From Pseudomonas sp. 8AS (lineage in GTDB: Bacteria; Pseudomonadota; Gammaproteobacteria; Pseudomonadales; Pseudomonadaceae), in assembly GCF_902506505.1 (NCBI RefSeq), contig NZ_LR733406.1:2626227-2690226 (forward strand): a stretch of DNA of 64,000 nt, given 5' to 3'. Of the stretch, positions 1 to 7,260 are shown piece after piece. The notes under the pieces were generated by a model that made no database searches, had not been told where the DNA came from, and was given only the letters and a program-made list of their open reading frames with translations. Within the stretch, counting starts at the first letter, position 1. Every line of letters starts with the position of its first letter. A program made the translations under genes and the position numbers.

Positions 1-68
1 AGCACTTCAAGGTCGCCGTAGCGTTTGTGCAGGTTACGAATTTCCAGCGCTGGCGTGGCCTCGGCCAT
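1..68 (-). CDS. Amino-acid ABC transporter ATP-binding protein, N-terminus only
   Basis: Only the first 23 codons lie in the window (ATG at 68 reading left). The peptide [20 protein letters not shown] is nearly the same as the start of the complete polar amino-acid ATPase at 60628 ([20 protein letters not shown]), so this is a HisP/GlnQ-type ATPase and a paralogue of that gene. The rest of its operon would lie left of the window. The family call rests on this short stretch and on the paralogue. Confidence 0.75.
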   Translation of the reverse strand, partial: MAEATPALEIRNLHKRYGDLEV

Positions 69-234
69 GGGATGTCCTCTTGGTTGCGGATGCACTCCGG
101 CTGCTGGCCGCCATCCTAGCGTGGGGGTGAACCTAGCATAGCGCCAACGGCAGCGCCAAGCCGCCAGCGGGCGCTGTTGGCAGGGGCAACGACAGGTTGT
201 CGCATCGTTACAGTTGTGTGTCGCGCCCAAACAA

Positions 235-260
235 AAAGCCCGACGCGCGGATCGGGCTTT
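235..260. terminator. Rho-independent terminator-like hairpin
   Basis: A 9-bp perfect inverted repeat (aaagcccga, 235-243, with tcgggcttt, 252-260) lies in the gene-free stretch 69-621. It is flanked by A and T runs, so it could act in either direction. There is no gene immediately to its left on the plus strand. Confidence 0.6.
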
Positions 261-385
261 GGGCTGTTGCGGTCGATTTTTTGGCCCGGCTGCAGTGCGC
301 CGCGCAGTGTAATGGAGGCGGCAGTCGGGGTGAAGGCCGGGGGCGCGGCAAGCGCGATGCCTCGGAGGCAAATCGCAGGCAATAA

Positions 386-410
386 AAAACCGGCATTATG
401 GCCGGTTCTT
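386..410 (-). terminator. Terminator hairpin left of the island, probably the original tRNA-Phe terminator
   Basis: Stem aaccggc (388-394) pairs with gccggtt (401-407); an A-run at 383-389 gives a U-tract on the minus strand. It lies just outside the left attachment repeat, where the terminator of the minus-strand tRNA-Phe would have been before the island inserted. Between it and the att repeat is a 10-bp inverted repeat (431-440 with 450-459). Confidence 0.6.
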
Positions 411-452
411 TAAGGCTTTCGGGTGGTTTTGGCACCACCTGAAAACGAAAGG

Positions 453-482
453 TGGTGCCCAGGGACGGAATCGAACCGCCGA
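453..482. repeat. Left attachment-site repeat (displaced 3' end of tRNA-Phe)
   Basis: These 30 bases are identical to 6785-6814, the 3' end of the intact tRNA-Phe including CCA. The match stops at 482 and the anticodon arm is absent here. This is the signature of a tyrosine-integrase element that used the tRNA 3' end as its attachment site and duplicated it. Confidence 0.92.
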
Positions 483-621
483 GACACCCGTGAAAACCTC
501 AACCCCCGCGCCCTCTAGGCTCTGGCTGCGCGTGAGGTCGGGAATTGTACGACCTTCTTGTACGAAATGCCCCTACTGATGCCCCTAAAAGTGAAGATGC
601 CTTTTACTAGGTTGGAGGAGG

Positions 622-1737
622 TCAGCCCCGCTTTAAGGGCCACCGTGGGAGCCACCGTCGAATAGCCTGCACAAGACTGTTCCAATTCGAGGCGGCTACC
701 TGCCCCCTTAGGTCAATCGCCTCAGATAGGACTGCGTTGATTCCGCATGCCGGGTTCTCCGAGCAGACGGCGTCGAAGTACCCCGCCAGCCATTCGTACT
801 TAGCAAATATTGACTCGGGGCAGTTCGTGTCACCAGCCATGGAGATAATCAAGCTCCGAATGGGGTTCAATCGCGTTTGCCATAGCTCCTGATTTTGATG
901 GAAGAACGATCTTCCGCAGAACGGGGGTAGGAAATTATAAAAACGGTGCCCGTCGTGGTCGATCCGCCAAGCGACCCCTCCACCCGGTTCATCTTCAATC
1001 CATTCGGCCGCCAACTCCGCCGAGAGGATAATTCTCGGGCTCGAAGCGACTTTGCTTTCTAGGTGATATGCCTCGTGGATTGCCGGGCCAAAAGCAAGCG
1101 CGCCCTGTTGGTACAACTTCCCCCGAACAACGCCTCCTCGCAGCAAAAGCCCATGGGGGATGAGCGTCGAAGTTAATACGAAAAGTGCTTGCTTCAGAGC
1201 ACCGTACCCTAGGGAGTCATCGCTAAAGCTAAGAATCAGGCAATCGGAAAACTGGCTGACCCTGGGGTCTCCATGCCAACGCTCACCCTCCTGGGCTAGG
1301 CCTTGGAGCGTTTCTGTGAACTTGCCGTACCCTTGCATACCGGCGAGGGCTCTCCCCAGTGCCAGTAGTTTCTCGCGGTCACCGCCATTAGCTGCGTCCT
1401 CAACAGCGTTTTTCCAGCCGAGCACGTCAACAAAAGCAGTTATTCGAGTCTCAAAGCTCAACGAAGCCTCGAACTTAGCTACCTCCTCGGCAATCCGTTT
1501 CTCCTCCAGTTCTCTGTCATGGGCTCCTGCATCCCAAGCGGCTTTTTGGGCGTCTGCCTCCGCTTCTTCTTCATCCGTGTGCTGAAGGTAATAAGTAGCG
1601 CCGCCATGGTTTACCACCAGCCCGTAGCGCCTTCCGGGCTCTACTTCCTCAAGCTCTACCAACTGCCCGTCTACTTTTTTAAAAATCGGGTACTTTTCCG
1701 CCAAGTCTACGGTGACGCTTTCTCTTCGCTTTTCCAT
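622..1737 (-). CDS. Nucleotide-cyclase-like domain protein (possible antiphage cyclase)
   Basis: A 371-residue protein without signal peptide or membrane segment. Residues 55-95 are very rich in Glu/Ala/Lys and probably helical. From residue 98 it has motifs typical of the class III nucleotidyl-cyclase fold: AFVDVLGWK (Asp104, first metal aspartate position), QFSDCLILSF (Asp165, second metal position), LLLRGGVVRGKLY (200-208) and FGPAIHEAYHLES (217-228). Similar stand-alone domains include the PycC pyrimidine cyclases of Pycsar defence, but many relatives are uncharacterised. No TIR or membrane effector gene adjoins it. ATG at 1737 follows an AAGGGGG ribosome site. It is the cargo gene furthest from the integrase. 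The fold is a motif-level inference; the product nucleotide cannot be told. Confidence 0.5.
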   Translation of the reverse strand: MEKRRESVTVDLAEKYPIFKKVDGQLVELEEVEPGRRYGLVVNHGGATYYLQHTDEEEAEADAQKAAWDAGAHDRELEEKRIAEEVAKFEASLSFETRITAFVDVLGWKNAVEDAANGGDREKLLALGRALAGMQGYGKFTETLQGLAQEGERWHGDPRVSQFSDCLILSFSDDSLGYGALKQALFVLTSTLIPHGLLLRGGVVRGKLYQQGALAFGPAIHEAYHLESKVASSPRIILSAELAAEWIEDEPGGGVAWRIDHDGHRFYNFLPPFCGRSFFHQNQELWQTRLNPIRSLIISMAGDTNCPESIFAKYEWLAGYFDAVCSENPACGINAVLSEAIDLRGQVAASNWNSLVQAIRRWLPRWPLKRG

Positions 1738-2126
1738 GCGGCCCCCTTATTAACCTTCAAAGCCAAAACTACCCGAAGTCGGCGACTATTTTTTTATAGA
1801 AAATCCGAGCGCCCTTGTAAGTAATGGTATCTGCCTCACTTCCCCCCGTACCCCCGGCCTCGGTCTTCAAATCACCGGAATCCAGGGTATTTGCGTAATG
1901 CAGTCGACCTCCGCCACTAGTTCCTGCTGCCGGGGCGGCGCGTCTTCGTTACATCCGGCTCGCTGTCGCCAGCAGCCTCTACCCCACATAGAAGGTGCAG
2001 TCGTTTGGGTATGCACCAGCGGTAACGCCTGGAGGCCAAGCGAGGTGTCACCGTTTAGAGTCTGTTGACCATCTATCCGACACCAGGCATAGTGACACCA
2101 CTTCAATGATAACAAGGACGCCCGCC
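1738..2126. other. Divergent intergenic region of the island
   Basis: The 389 bases separate the leftward cyclase-like gene from the rightward recombinase gene. The right part holds the recombinase promoter/operator described separately. In the rest (1738-2040) I see a short AT-rich run at 1788-1800 but no convincing gene or RNA. Confidence 0.5.
2044..2099 (+). promoter_or_regulatory. Promoter and inverted-repeat operator or recombination site before the recombinase gene
   Basis: A sigma-70-like promoter, TTGACC (2065-2070), 17-bp spacer, CATAGT (2088-2093), precedes the recombinase start at 2127. It is bracketed by an 8-bp perfect inverted repeat, GGTGTCAC (2044-2051) and GTGACACC (2092-2099), the right arm overlapping the -10. 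This could be an autoregulatory operator or a resolvase recombination site. Confidence 0.5.
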
Positions 2127-2765
2127 ATGCTTGTTCACGCCTACCTTCGAGCCAGCACCGCCGAACAGGACGCCAACCGCGCCAAGCAGCAACTGACCGA
2201 CTTCGCCAAGGAGCGTGGCCACCGTATCGCCGGCTACTACCCAGAGAACGAGAGCGGGGCATCGCTGCAGCGGCCCAAACTGTTCGAGCTACTGGACAAC
2301 GCCGAGCCAGGTGACGTCCTGTTGGTCGAGCAGGTTGACCGGCTGTCACGGCTGACCGAGGGCGACTGGCAGCAGCTTCGCTCCATCATCAAGGCGAAGG
2401 ACGTGCGTGTGGTCGCCCTGGACTTGCCGACCTCTCACCAATTCCTGGAGAAGCCCAGCACCGACGCCGACGCCTTCACCGCCCGGATACTGGCAGCCAT
2501 TAACGACATGCTCCTGGACATGCTCGCAGCCGTGGCCAGGAAGGACTACGACGACCGCCTACGACGCCAGAAGCAGGGCATCGAGAAGGCCAAGGCTGAA
2601 CGCCGCTACCAGGGCAAGGCCATTGACCAGGACAAGCACAAGCGCATCCTTGCCTGCCTGGCCAAGGGTATGAGCCTCCGGGAGACGGCCAAGGCCACCG
2701 GCACCGGGACGTCCACCGTCATCCGGGCGAAGAAGCTCCAGGAGCAGGCAGCGGCGGACGCCTGA
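2127..2765 (+). CDS. Serine recombinase (resolvase/invertase family)
   Basis: 212 residues. The N-terminal catalytic domain begins LVHAYLRASTAEQDANRAK with the nucleophile serine at residue 10 in the usual YxRxST context, followed by the VEQVDRLSRL motif of the resolvase core. The C-terminal ~50 residues (KHKRILACLAKGMSLRETAKATGTGTSTV) form a Hin/resolvase-type helix-turn-helix. This is normal length for small resolvases. ATG 2127 is chosen because AAGGA (2114-2118) sits 8 nt upstream; an in-frame ATG at 2106 lacks a good site. In the island it may resolve multimers, invert a segment or act with the tyrosine integrase; its target is unknown. Confidence 0.88.
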   Translation: MLVHAYLRASTAEQDANRAKQQLTDFAKERGHRIAGYYPENESGASLQRPKLFELLDNAEPGDVLLVEQVDRLSRLTEGDWQQLRSIIKAKDVRVVALDLPTSHQFLEKPSTDADAFTARILAAINDMLLDMLAAVARKDYDDRLRRQKQGIEKAKAERRYQGKAIDQDKHKRILACLAKGMSLRETAKATGTGTSTVIRAKKLQEQAAADA

Positions 2766-3023
2766 CAAATACACGGAATCCCATGGAATTCGAGGCCCTG
2801 AGCCAACCCCGCTGAGCATTTACGGCCCTACCTTGTATAACAGCCCGCCGCGCTCCATCTGACCGCTGCGGATTAGCCCTCAGCACCAGAAGAAAACAGG
2901 CGGGCTATTTGCCCCCAGTCTTCGCACAAACCACACCCACAACGAAACGACCACGACACCCTGCCCGGAAACCTCCAGGCGGGGCGCTGGCGCTCACCTA
3001 TCAAAACAAAGGACTTCGATCCA

Positions 3024-3269
3024 ATGAACCACCCCCACAAACTGGTGCGCCTTAACCTGCACCTGCGCCCCGAGCACCTTAATCGCCTGACCACCCTGGC
3101 CTGCGCCCTTGGCAAGAAGAAGTGCCGCGACACGCGCCTTGCTGAGGCCATGGAACTGGCCCTAACGGCGGGGCTGGCCTGGGACGACGCCGACCTGCTG
3201 GAACTTGCCAAGCCCGACCGGGAGGAGCCCCAGTGGCTTGCCCTTGGCCCCATAGTCCGGACGCGCTGA
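3024..3269 (+). CDS. Small basic island protein, possible DNA-binding partner of the ParB-like gene
   Basis: 81 residues, not recognised. The middle part (VRLNLHLRPEHLNRLTTLACALGKK then TRLAEAMELAL) looks like a strand followed by two helices, compatible with a ribbon-helix-helix type fold, but this is only an impression. It ends 8 nt before the ParB-like gene, so the two are almost certainly co-transcribed. An AAAGGA site lies about 10 nt before the ATG. The 258 bases between it and the recombinase stop contain no other gene that I can see. Confidence 0.6.
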   Translation: MNHPHKLVRLNLHLRPEHLNRLTTLACALGKKKCRDTRLAEAMELALTAGLAWDDADLLELAKPDREEPQWLALGPIVRTR

Positions 3270-3277
3270 GGTAGACC

Positions 3278-4276
3278 ATGACGGAAAGACTTCAATCTAT
3301 TCCACTGGACGCCATCCAGACCGATCCACGCTTACAGAACCGGAACGTCGGCATGCAGAAGTTCAAGGAGCACAGCGACGCCAAGCGGTACAAGGAACAT
3401 ATCAACCAACTGAACCGCAGCATCAAGGCGGCGGGGCAGCAAGTCCCTATGAAAGTTGTTGCCGCCGAGGAGGGTGGTAATTACGAATTGGCTCCTGGGG
3501 CGGATCGGCCGCACCATGTTCCTACTCGCTTCTGGCTGGTGGACGGCCACCACCGCCTTGAGGCGCTGAAGAAGGCCGGGAAAGCAGAGGCCTTGGTTGA
3601 GGTCATTCCTGGGCTTGGTCTTGCAGATGCATTGGACGCCGCCAGGCTAGCCAACCAGCACGTAATCCAGCCCATGTCGCCTCTGGAGCGCACCGAAAAT
3701 GCTTGGACGGCCTTCAACTTGGAGCGGGACACCTACCGCAAGATGAGCGTCAAGGAGGTTGCCGTCCTGCTAGGCGTCTCCGAGAACACTATCAAGCGTT
3801 TCCGCGAAGCCGTCCGGCAGGAGGGTATCAAGGCTGGGAAGATCGACCCCGAAGCTCCACGGGACAAAGTCGAGCAGCAACTCCAGGCTTACTGGAACAG
3901 GAAGACCACCTGGAGGCGTCTGAGCATCATCACCTGGGCGATGTTCAAGAGGGAGCGTCAGGAGCCTAGTAAGCGCACTAGCGCGGCAGCACAGAAGCAT
4001 GTCGCTAAGATGGCCGCCGTTCAGGCACTGCTTGGTGAGGACGGGCGACACGATGACAAGAGCGTGGTTGCTGCCTTTATCGAGTTGGGGAGGGAGGCTG
4101 ACCGTCCCGATGGCATTGCGTTCCTGAGAGCGAAGTACAAGCCGAAGGTTCACCAGCCCGTGACCACGGAGGACGATGACGCCATGGACGATGACGTTGA
4201 CCACAGCCAGCTAGGCCTGGAGGTCGCCCGGATGCATACACAGGCGGCTGCCGACAGGGCCCATGGCGACTTCTAA
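3278..4276 (+). CDS. ParB/sulfiredoxin-fold domain protein with helix-turn-helix
   Basis: 332 residues. The N-terminal half is a ParB-type nucleotide-binding domain: IPLDAIQTDPRLQNR at the start and the box-II-like motif WLVDGHHRLEALKKAG (~residues 87-102), then MSPLERTENAWTAF. A helix-turn-helix follows (MSVKEVAVLLGVSENTIKRF, ~152-171). The C-terminus ends in an acidic DDDDAMDDDVDH-like stretch. No ParA ATPase is encoded nearby, so it may be a replication, maintenance or regulatory factor of the element rather than a partition pair member. It follows the 81-residue gene by 8 nt. Confidence 0.75.
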   Translation: MTERLQSIPLDAIQTDPRLQNRNVGMQKFKEHSDAKRYKEHINQLNRSIKAAGQQVPMKVVAAEEGGNYELAPGADRPHHVPTRFWLVDGHHRLEALKKAGKAEALVEVIPGLGLADALDAARLANQHVIQPMSPLERTENAWTAFNLERDTYRKMSVKEVAVLLGVSENTIKRFREAVRQEGIKAGKIDPEAPRDKVEQQLQAYWNRKTTWRRLSIITWAMFKRERQEPSKRTSAAAQKHVAKMAAVQALLGEDGRHDDKSVVAAFIELGREADRPDGIAFLRAKYKPKVHQPVTTEDDDAMDDDVDHSQLGLEVARMHTQAAADRAHGDF

Positions 4277-4311
4277 CGAGGGCCCCACATGAGGGGCTCT
4301 CAGAGCCCTCG
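4277..4311. repeat. Inverted repeat after the ParB-like gene
   Basis: CGAGGGC (4277-4283) pairs with GCCCTCG (4305-4311), enclosing smaller palindromes (gggct/agccc). It sits between convergent genes but has no clear U-tract, so its role as a terminator is uncertain. Confidence 0.35.
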
Positions 4312-4409
4312 ATTGGCTGCAAGCCGCGTTACTCTTGGGCTCAGCCTTCAAAACCTATCACTCGACCATGGGGGATACTGGGCGCTCGCGTGCCCTACCC
4401 CCTGGCGTT

Positions 4410-4946
4410 TTAGTTGCCCTTCAGGGAGTGACTCCGAACGAAGTCGCCAAGTGGGAGTCCTTGTGGCCAATTGGACAGGTCCACCACTGTGGCACCGTAC
4501 TTGGCCTCAATCTGTCCAAGAAGGCCTTTTTTGTCAGAGGTGAGCAGGATGGAATGAACGGAGCGAGCGGCAAGCGATACATCAGCCTCATTTTTGAACA
4601 GGCCGGTCGGGCGTTTGGTCGGCTTGATCCTCTGAGCTTCTGCTGCCAGGATCGTGGTCTCGGCGCGGCTGGCGTAGCGACCCCGGTTAAAGCCAGCCAC
4701 TCGTTGCTGGTCAGGCGGCAGTCCAGGGGCTCCAAAGCCGAAGTAGGTATCAGTCGGGATTTGCCGCGAGCTAATGCTGGAGCGTATGTAGGCAAGCAAG
4801 TCCTGGTCTGGAATGCTCGCAATCTCGAACTCGGCCTCCCTAGTAATGGCAAGACCGAAGTCGGGGGAGGGCAGAGCGGTGAGCAGGTCGACACCTCTCC
4901 GATAGAGTATGTCCCAGGCGTTGTTATCCACGAACACGCTTATCAC
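4410..4946 (-). CDS. PIN-like nuclease domain protein
   Basis: 178 residues from the chosen start. The features match a PIN-type ribonuclease fold: an N-terminal strand ending in an aspartate (ISVFVDNNAWD), an acidic ITREAEFEI motif in the position of the conserved glutamate, NEADVSLAARS, and ILLTSDKKGLL near the C-terminus. PIN proteins of this size are commonly toxins of VapBC-like pairs, but no antitoxin gene adjoins it. GTG 4946 is preferred over the upstream TTG at 4973 because a perfect AGGAGG lies 7 nt before it. It follows the integrase stop by 43 nt and may be co-transcribed with it. Confidence 0.65.
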   Translation of the reverse strand: MISVFVDNNAWDILYRRGVDLLTALPSPDFGLAITREAEFEIASIPDQDLLAYIRSSISSRQIPTDTYFGFGAPGLPPDQQRVAGFNRGRYASRAETTILAAEAQRIKPTKRPTGLFKNEADVSLAARSVHSILLTSDKKGLLGQIEAKYGATVVDLSNWPQGLPLGDFVRSHSLKGN

Positions 4947-4989
4947 TTGGTCGCCTCCTGCTGCATGGGGCAATTAGTAAAGCGCAGGG

Positions 4990-6687
4990 CTAGACCAATA
5001 GTCCAGCCATGCGGGCGAGGCTTGGGTACTTCTTCAGCTCCTCCGCCATGCGGCTAATCGGTGCGCTCCCGTAGCTGTCCCCCACGTTCGACGCGGCATG
5101 CCCTGTTAGCCAGTCATGCACTTCTTTGGGGATGCCCACTTCGCGGCACAGCGTCTTGAAGGCGTGGCGGAAGCCGTGTGCGGGTTTGGCGGCGCTCTGC
5201 AGCTTCACCACGTCCTGGAGGTAGTTGTCCCAAGTCTTGCCTATCGCATGTCCTAGGCCGTCTTTGTGCGGCTTCAGCTTAGGGAGCAATCGACCACTGG
5301 CGGGGACGCTGGCCTTGTATTCGAGGAAGCCGAGGGCCAGTAGGTCATCGTGCAGCGGTACTCTGCGACGACTGCTGGCGGTCTTCAAGGACTTCCCGTC
5401 ACCGGGGCGTATGGCGATGCACCAGGCACAAGACTCCGCATCTTGCTCAACGTCTGATACCAGGAGCTGGGCGACCTCCTCGCGGCGTGCCCCTGTGTAG
5501 GCCATGAGCAGTGGGAGCCAGTAAAGCGCATGGCCATAGTCGGCAATCTGTGGCTTCCACTGGTCATGAAATAGTGGGCTGGAGAATATGGTGACCAGCT
5601 CCTTACGGCTGTATCCCTTGTCAGGGGCTTCCTTGTGGAGGGCGGCTTTGTTGATTGCGTTGCGAAGGTCGCGCAGCACTCCAGAAGCAGCTACTGGTTC
5701 TTCCTCCAGGGCCTCCAGGCGCTCACGGGCGAACTTGAAGATAGCCGCTAAGGCAGCCAGCTTCTTGCGGATGGTCGCCAGCTCCATGGTGGGGGCACCC
5801 TGTTCAACCTGGGCACGCAACGCTTCCACGTTCAGGCCAGGTTTCCAGCGACCTTTTGGGAGTTGGCCAAGTGCGACGCGGAAGTTGTGGATGGTGGACT
5901 TGGATACCTGCGGCGCGGGAATGTCGCCGACAAGGAAGATGAGGCGCTGCATGCAGTCCATATATTCGGCAATGGTCTTCGAGGGGTCACCCAGGCCGGC
6001 GCTATCCTGGCGTTTCGACTCGGCCCACTTGGTGAACACTTCGGATAGGAGGAGTGCTTTGCCTGTGCGGCTCTGCGAAGGGCCTTCCTGCGACAATGGA
6101 AGTGACGCTGCGGGTAAGTCGGGGTTAGAGCGCCAGTCGCCACGATGGCGCTGTAGGGCCGTCCAGGACAGGCTGTGCCAAGTGATGAAGAACTCTTGGC
6201 GGAGCACGGTATACGCAGGGGACGATACAGGCGGGACGGCGTGTCCGGCTGCAGTCAGTGTCTGCTGTATGGCTGCAGTCAAAAGACGTTGGAGTTTAGG
6301 GTCACCCCAGGGCTCACTCTTGTCCTGCAATTCCAGCGGCATAACGACGTCGCCGCCTGAGTGGGCCAAAAACTGGTGGATGCGGCCGCTATCACGTTCC
6401 CATGCAGCAAGCTCGGCAACTGCCCAGCGGTCTGCCAGCTTCGGGGCGTCGGACGGCTGCAAGCGGGATTCACCTTTGAGCGAGGAACGCGCTAATGCGA
6501 TGGCTGCTTCGCAACGGGCGGACTCGGCGGCGAACAGTGGGCGGGCTTCTGTGAGGGACTTGGTTCCGAAGGAGACCTTCCACTCGTTTCCACGGCCTAT
6601 CAGGTGGCGAAGCGCAGCCGGAATGGTCTTGCGGTAGATGTAGTTGCCCGTCTTGGGGCAGGTCTTCAGCGTCGGCATGACACCCAC
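4990..6687 (-). CDS. Tyrosine-type site-specific integrase
   Basis: 565 residues. The N-terminus (GNYIYRKTIPAALRHLIGR) is the short SAM-like domain common in large Pseudomonas phage-type integrases. The C-terminal catalytic domain shows AYTGARREEVAQLL (first Arg), HGFRHAFKTLC (His-x-x-Arg), LTGHAASNVGDSYG (His and nucleophile Tyr ~539). GTG 6687 is the start because AGGAGG stands 8 nt upstream; ATG 6678 is an alternative. It reads away from the tRNA-Phe attachment site and is the enzyme expected to integrate and excise the element. Confidence 0.93.
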   Translation of the reverse strand: MGVMPTLKTCPKTGNYIYRKTIPAALRHLIGRGNEWKVSFGTKSLTEARPLFAAESARCEAAIALARSSLKGESRLQPSDAPKLADRWAVAELAAWERDSGRIHQFLAHSGGDVVMPLELQDKSEPWGDPKLQRLLTAAIQQTLTAAGHAVPPVSSPAYTVLRQEFFITWHSLSWTALQRHRGDWRSNPDLPAASLPLSQEGPSQSRTGKALLLSEVFTKWAESKRQDSAGLGDPSKTIAEYMDCMQRLIFLVGDIPAPQVSKSTIHNFRVALGQLPKGRWKPGLNVEALRAQVEQGAPTMELATIRKKLAALAAIFKFARERLEALEEEPVAASGVLRDLRNAINKAALHKEAPDKGYSRKELVTIFSSPLFHDQWKPQIADYGHALYWLPLLMAYTGARREEVAQLLVSDVEQDAESCAWCIAIRPGDGKSLKTASSRRRVPLHDDLLALGFLEYKASVPASGRLLPKLKPHKDGLGHAIGKTWDNYLQDVVKLQSAAKPAHGFRHAFKTLCREVGIPKEVHDWLTGHAASNVGDSYGSAPISRMAEELKKYPSLARMAGLLV

Positions 6688-6739
6688 TTTGTACGCCTCC
6701 TTTGTACGACCACGGGGGCGCAGCTAGGAGGTCTTAAAC

Positions 6740-6776
6740 GAAAAAACCCCTGAAGCCGTTAGGAATCAGGGGTTTC
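6740..6776 (-). terminator. Terminator of tRNA-Phe supplied by the island
   Basis: An imperfect hairpin aacccctga...tcaggggttt with an A-run on the plus strand (6740-6746) gives a U-tract on the minus strand, directly after the tRNA-Phe 3' end. The original terminator was displaced to about 386-410 by the insertion. Confidence 0.65.
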
Positions 6777-6784
6777 GGTATTCA

Positions 6785-6860
6785 TGGTGCCCAGGGACGG
6801 AATCGAACCGCCGACACGGGGATTTTCAATCCCCTGCTCTACCGACTGAGCTACCTGGGC
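6785..6860 (-). tRNA. tRNA-Phe (GAA)
   Basis: 76 nt with encoded CCA. The acceptor stem begins GCCCAGG at 6860; the anticodon arm is GGGGA-TTGAAAA-TCCCC with anticodon GAA; the T arm contains GGTTCGATTCC. The last 30 nt (6785-6814) form the right attachment repeat of the island, so the tRNA was restored intact by integration. Confidence 0.97.
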
Positions 6861-6987
6861 AACGGGGCGCAATTAAACGGATTTGCGACTGCGGTGTCAA
6901 GCGAGGAAAGAAAAAAATTTCAGCAAAGACGGGCGCTTACGATTGTCGGGCAGGTACGGGAGGGATTTCCCGCACCTGTCCACGGGC

Positions 6988-7260
6988 TTAGGCGCTCGGC
7001 GGTACGTAGCCTTCGGCCTGGGCGTATTCCTCACCGGAGAGGAACTTGTCCATCTCGGTCTGGAGGAATTTGCGGTCCTCGGCATTCATCATGTTCAGGC
7101 GTCGTTCGTTGATCAGCATGGTCTGGTGTTTCTGCCATTCGTCCCAGGCCTGCTTGGACACGTTGTTGAAGATGTCCTCGCCTTTCGGGCCCGGGTAGGG
7201 CGGGCGCTCAAGGCCAGGGAGGTCTTGCTTGTGCTTGCGGCAGTGGACGGTGCGACTCAT
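6988..7260 (-). CDS. yggX: Probable Fe(2+)-trafficking protein YggX
   Basis: 90 residues, the usual family length. [24 protein letters not shown] is the typical start with the single conserved Cys at residue 7; [18 protein letters not shown] and the FL-terminated C-terminus also fit. YggX proteins protect Fe-S clusters and move labile iron. Its ATG overlaps the mutY stop by 3 nt (ATGA-type junction), so the two are translationally coupled. This makes sense because MutY carries a [4Fe-4S] cluster. Confidence 0.95.
   Translation of the reverse strand: MSRTVHCRKHKQDLPGLERPPYPGPKGEDIFNNVSKQAWDEWQKHQTMLINERRLNMMNAEDRKFLQTEMDKFLSGEEYAQAEGYVPPSA

Larger units (their letters stand above)
453..6814. 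mobile_element. Integrative element inserted in tRNA-Phe (about 6.4 kb)
   Basis: Bounded by 30-bp direct repeats derived from the tRNA-Phe 3' end. The tyrosine integrase lies next to the intact tRNA. Inside are a cyclase-like gene (622-1737), a serine recombinase (2127), a small protein plus ParB-like protein (3024, 3278), a PIN-like protein (4410) and the integrase (4990). No conjugation, capsid or phage structural genes are visible, so it is either a satellite-type or other minimal integrative element, or a reduced remnant. Core gene order continues on the right with yggX-mutY. Confidence 0.88.

Noticed and set aside
453..482. A second tRNA-Phe gene at the left end of the island
   Set aside because: Only the 30-bp 3' part matches; anticodon arm and 5' half are absent, so it is an attachment remnant.
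4335..5057. A 240-codon plus-strand open frame across the PIN-like gene
   Set aside because: It lies opposite the PIN-like gene and the integrase 3' end; the translated sequence shows no domain and lacks a ribosome site, whereas the minus-strand frame has a motif-bearing protein and a perfect AGGAGG.
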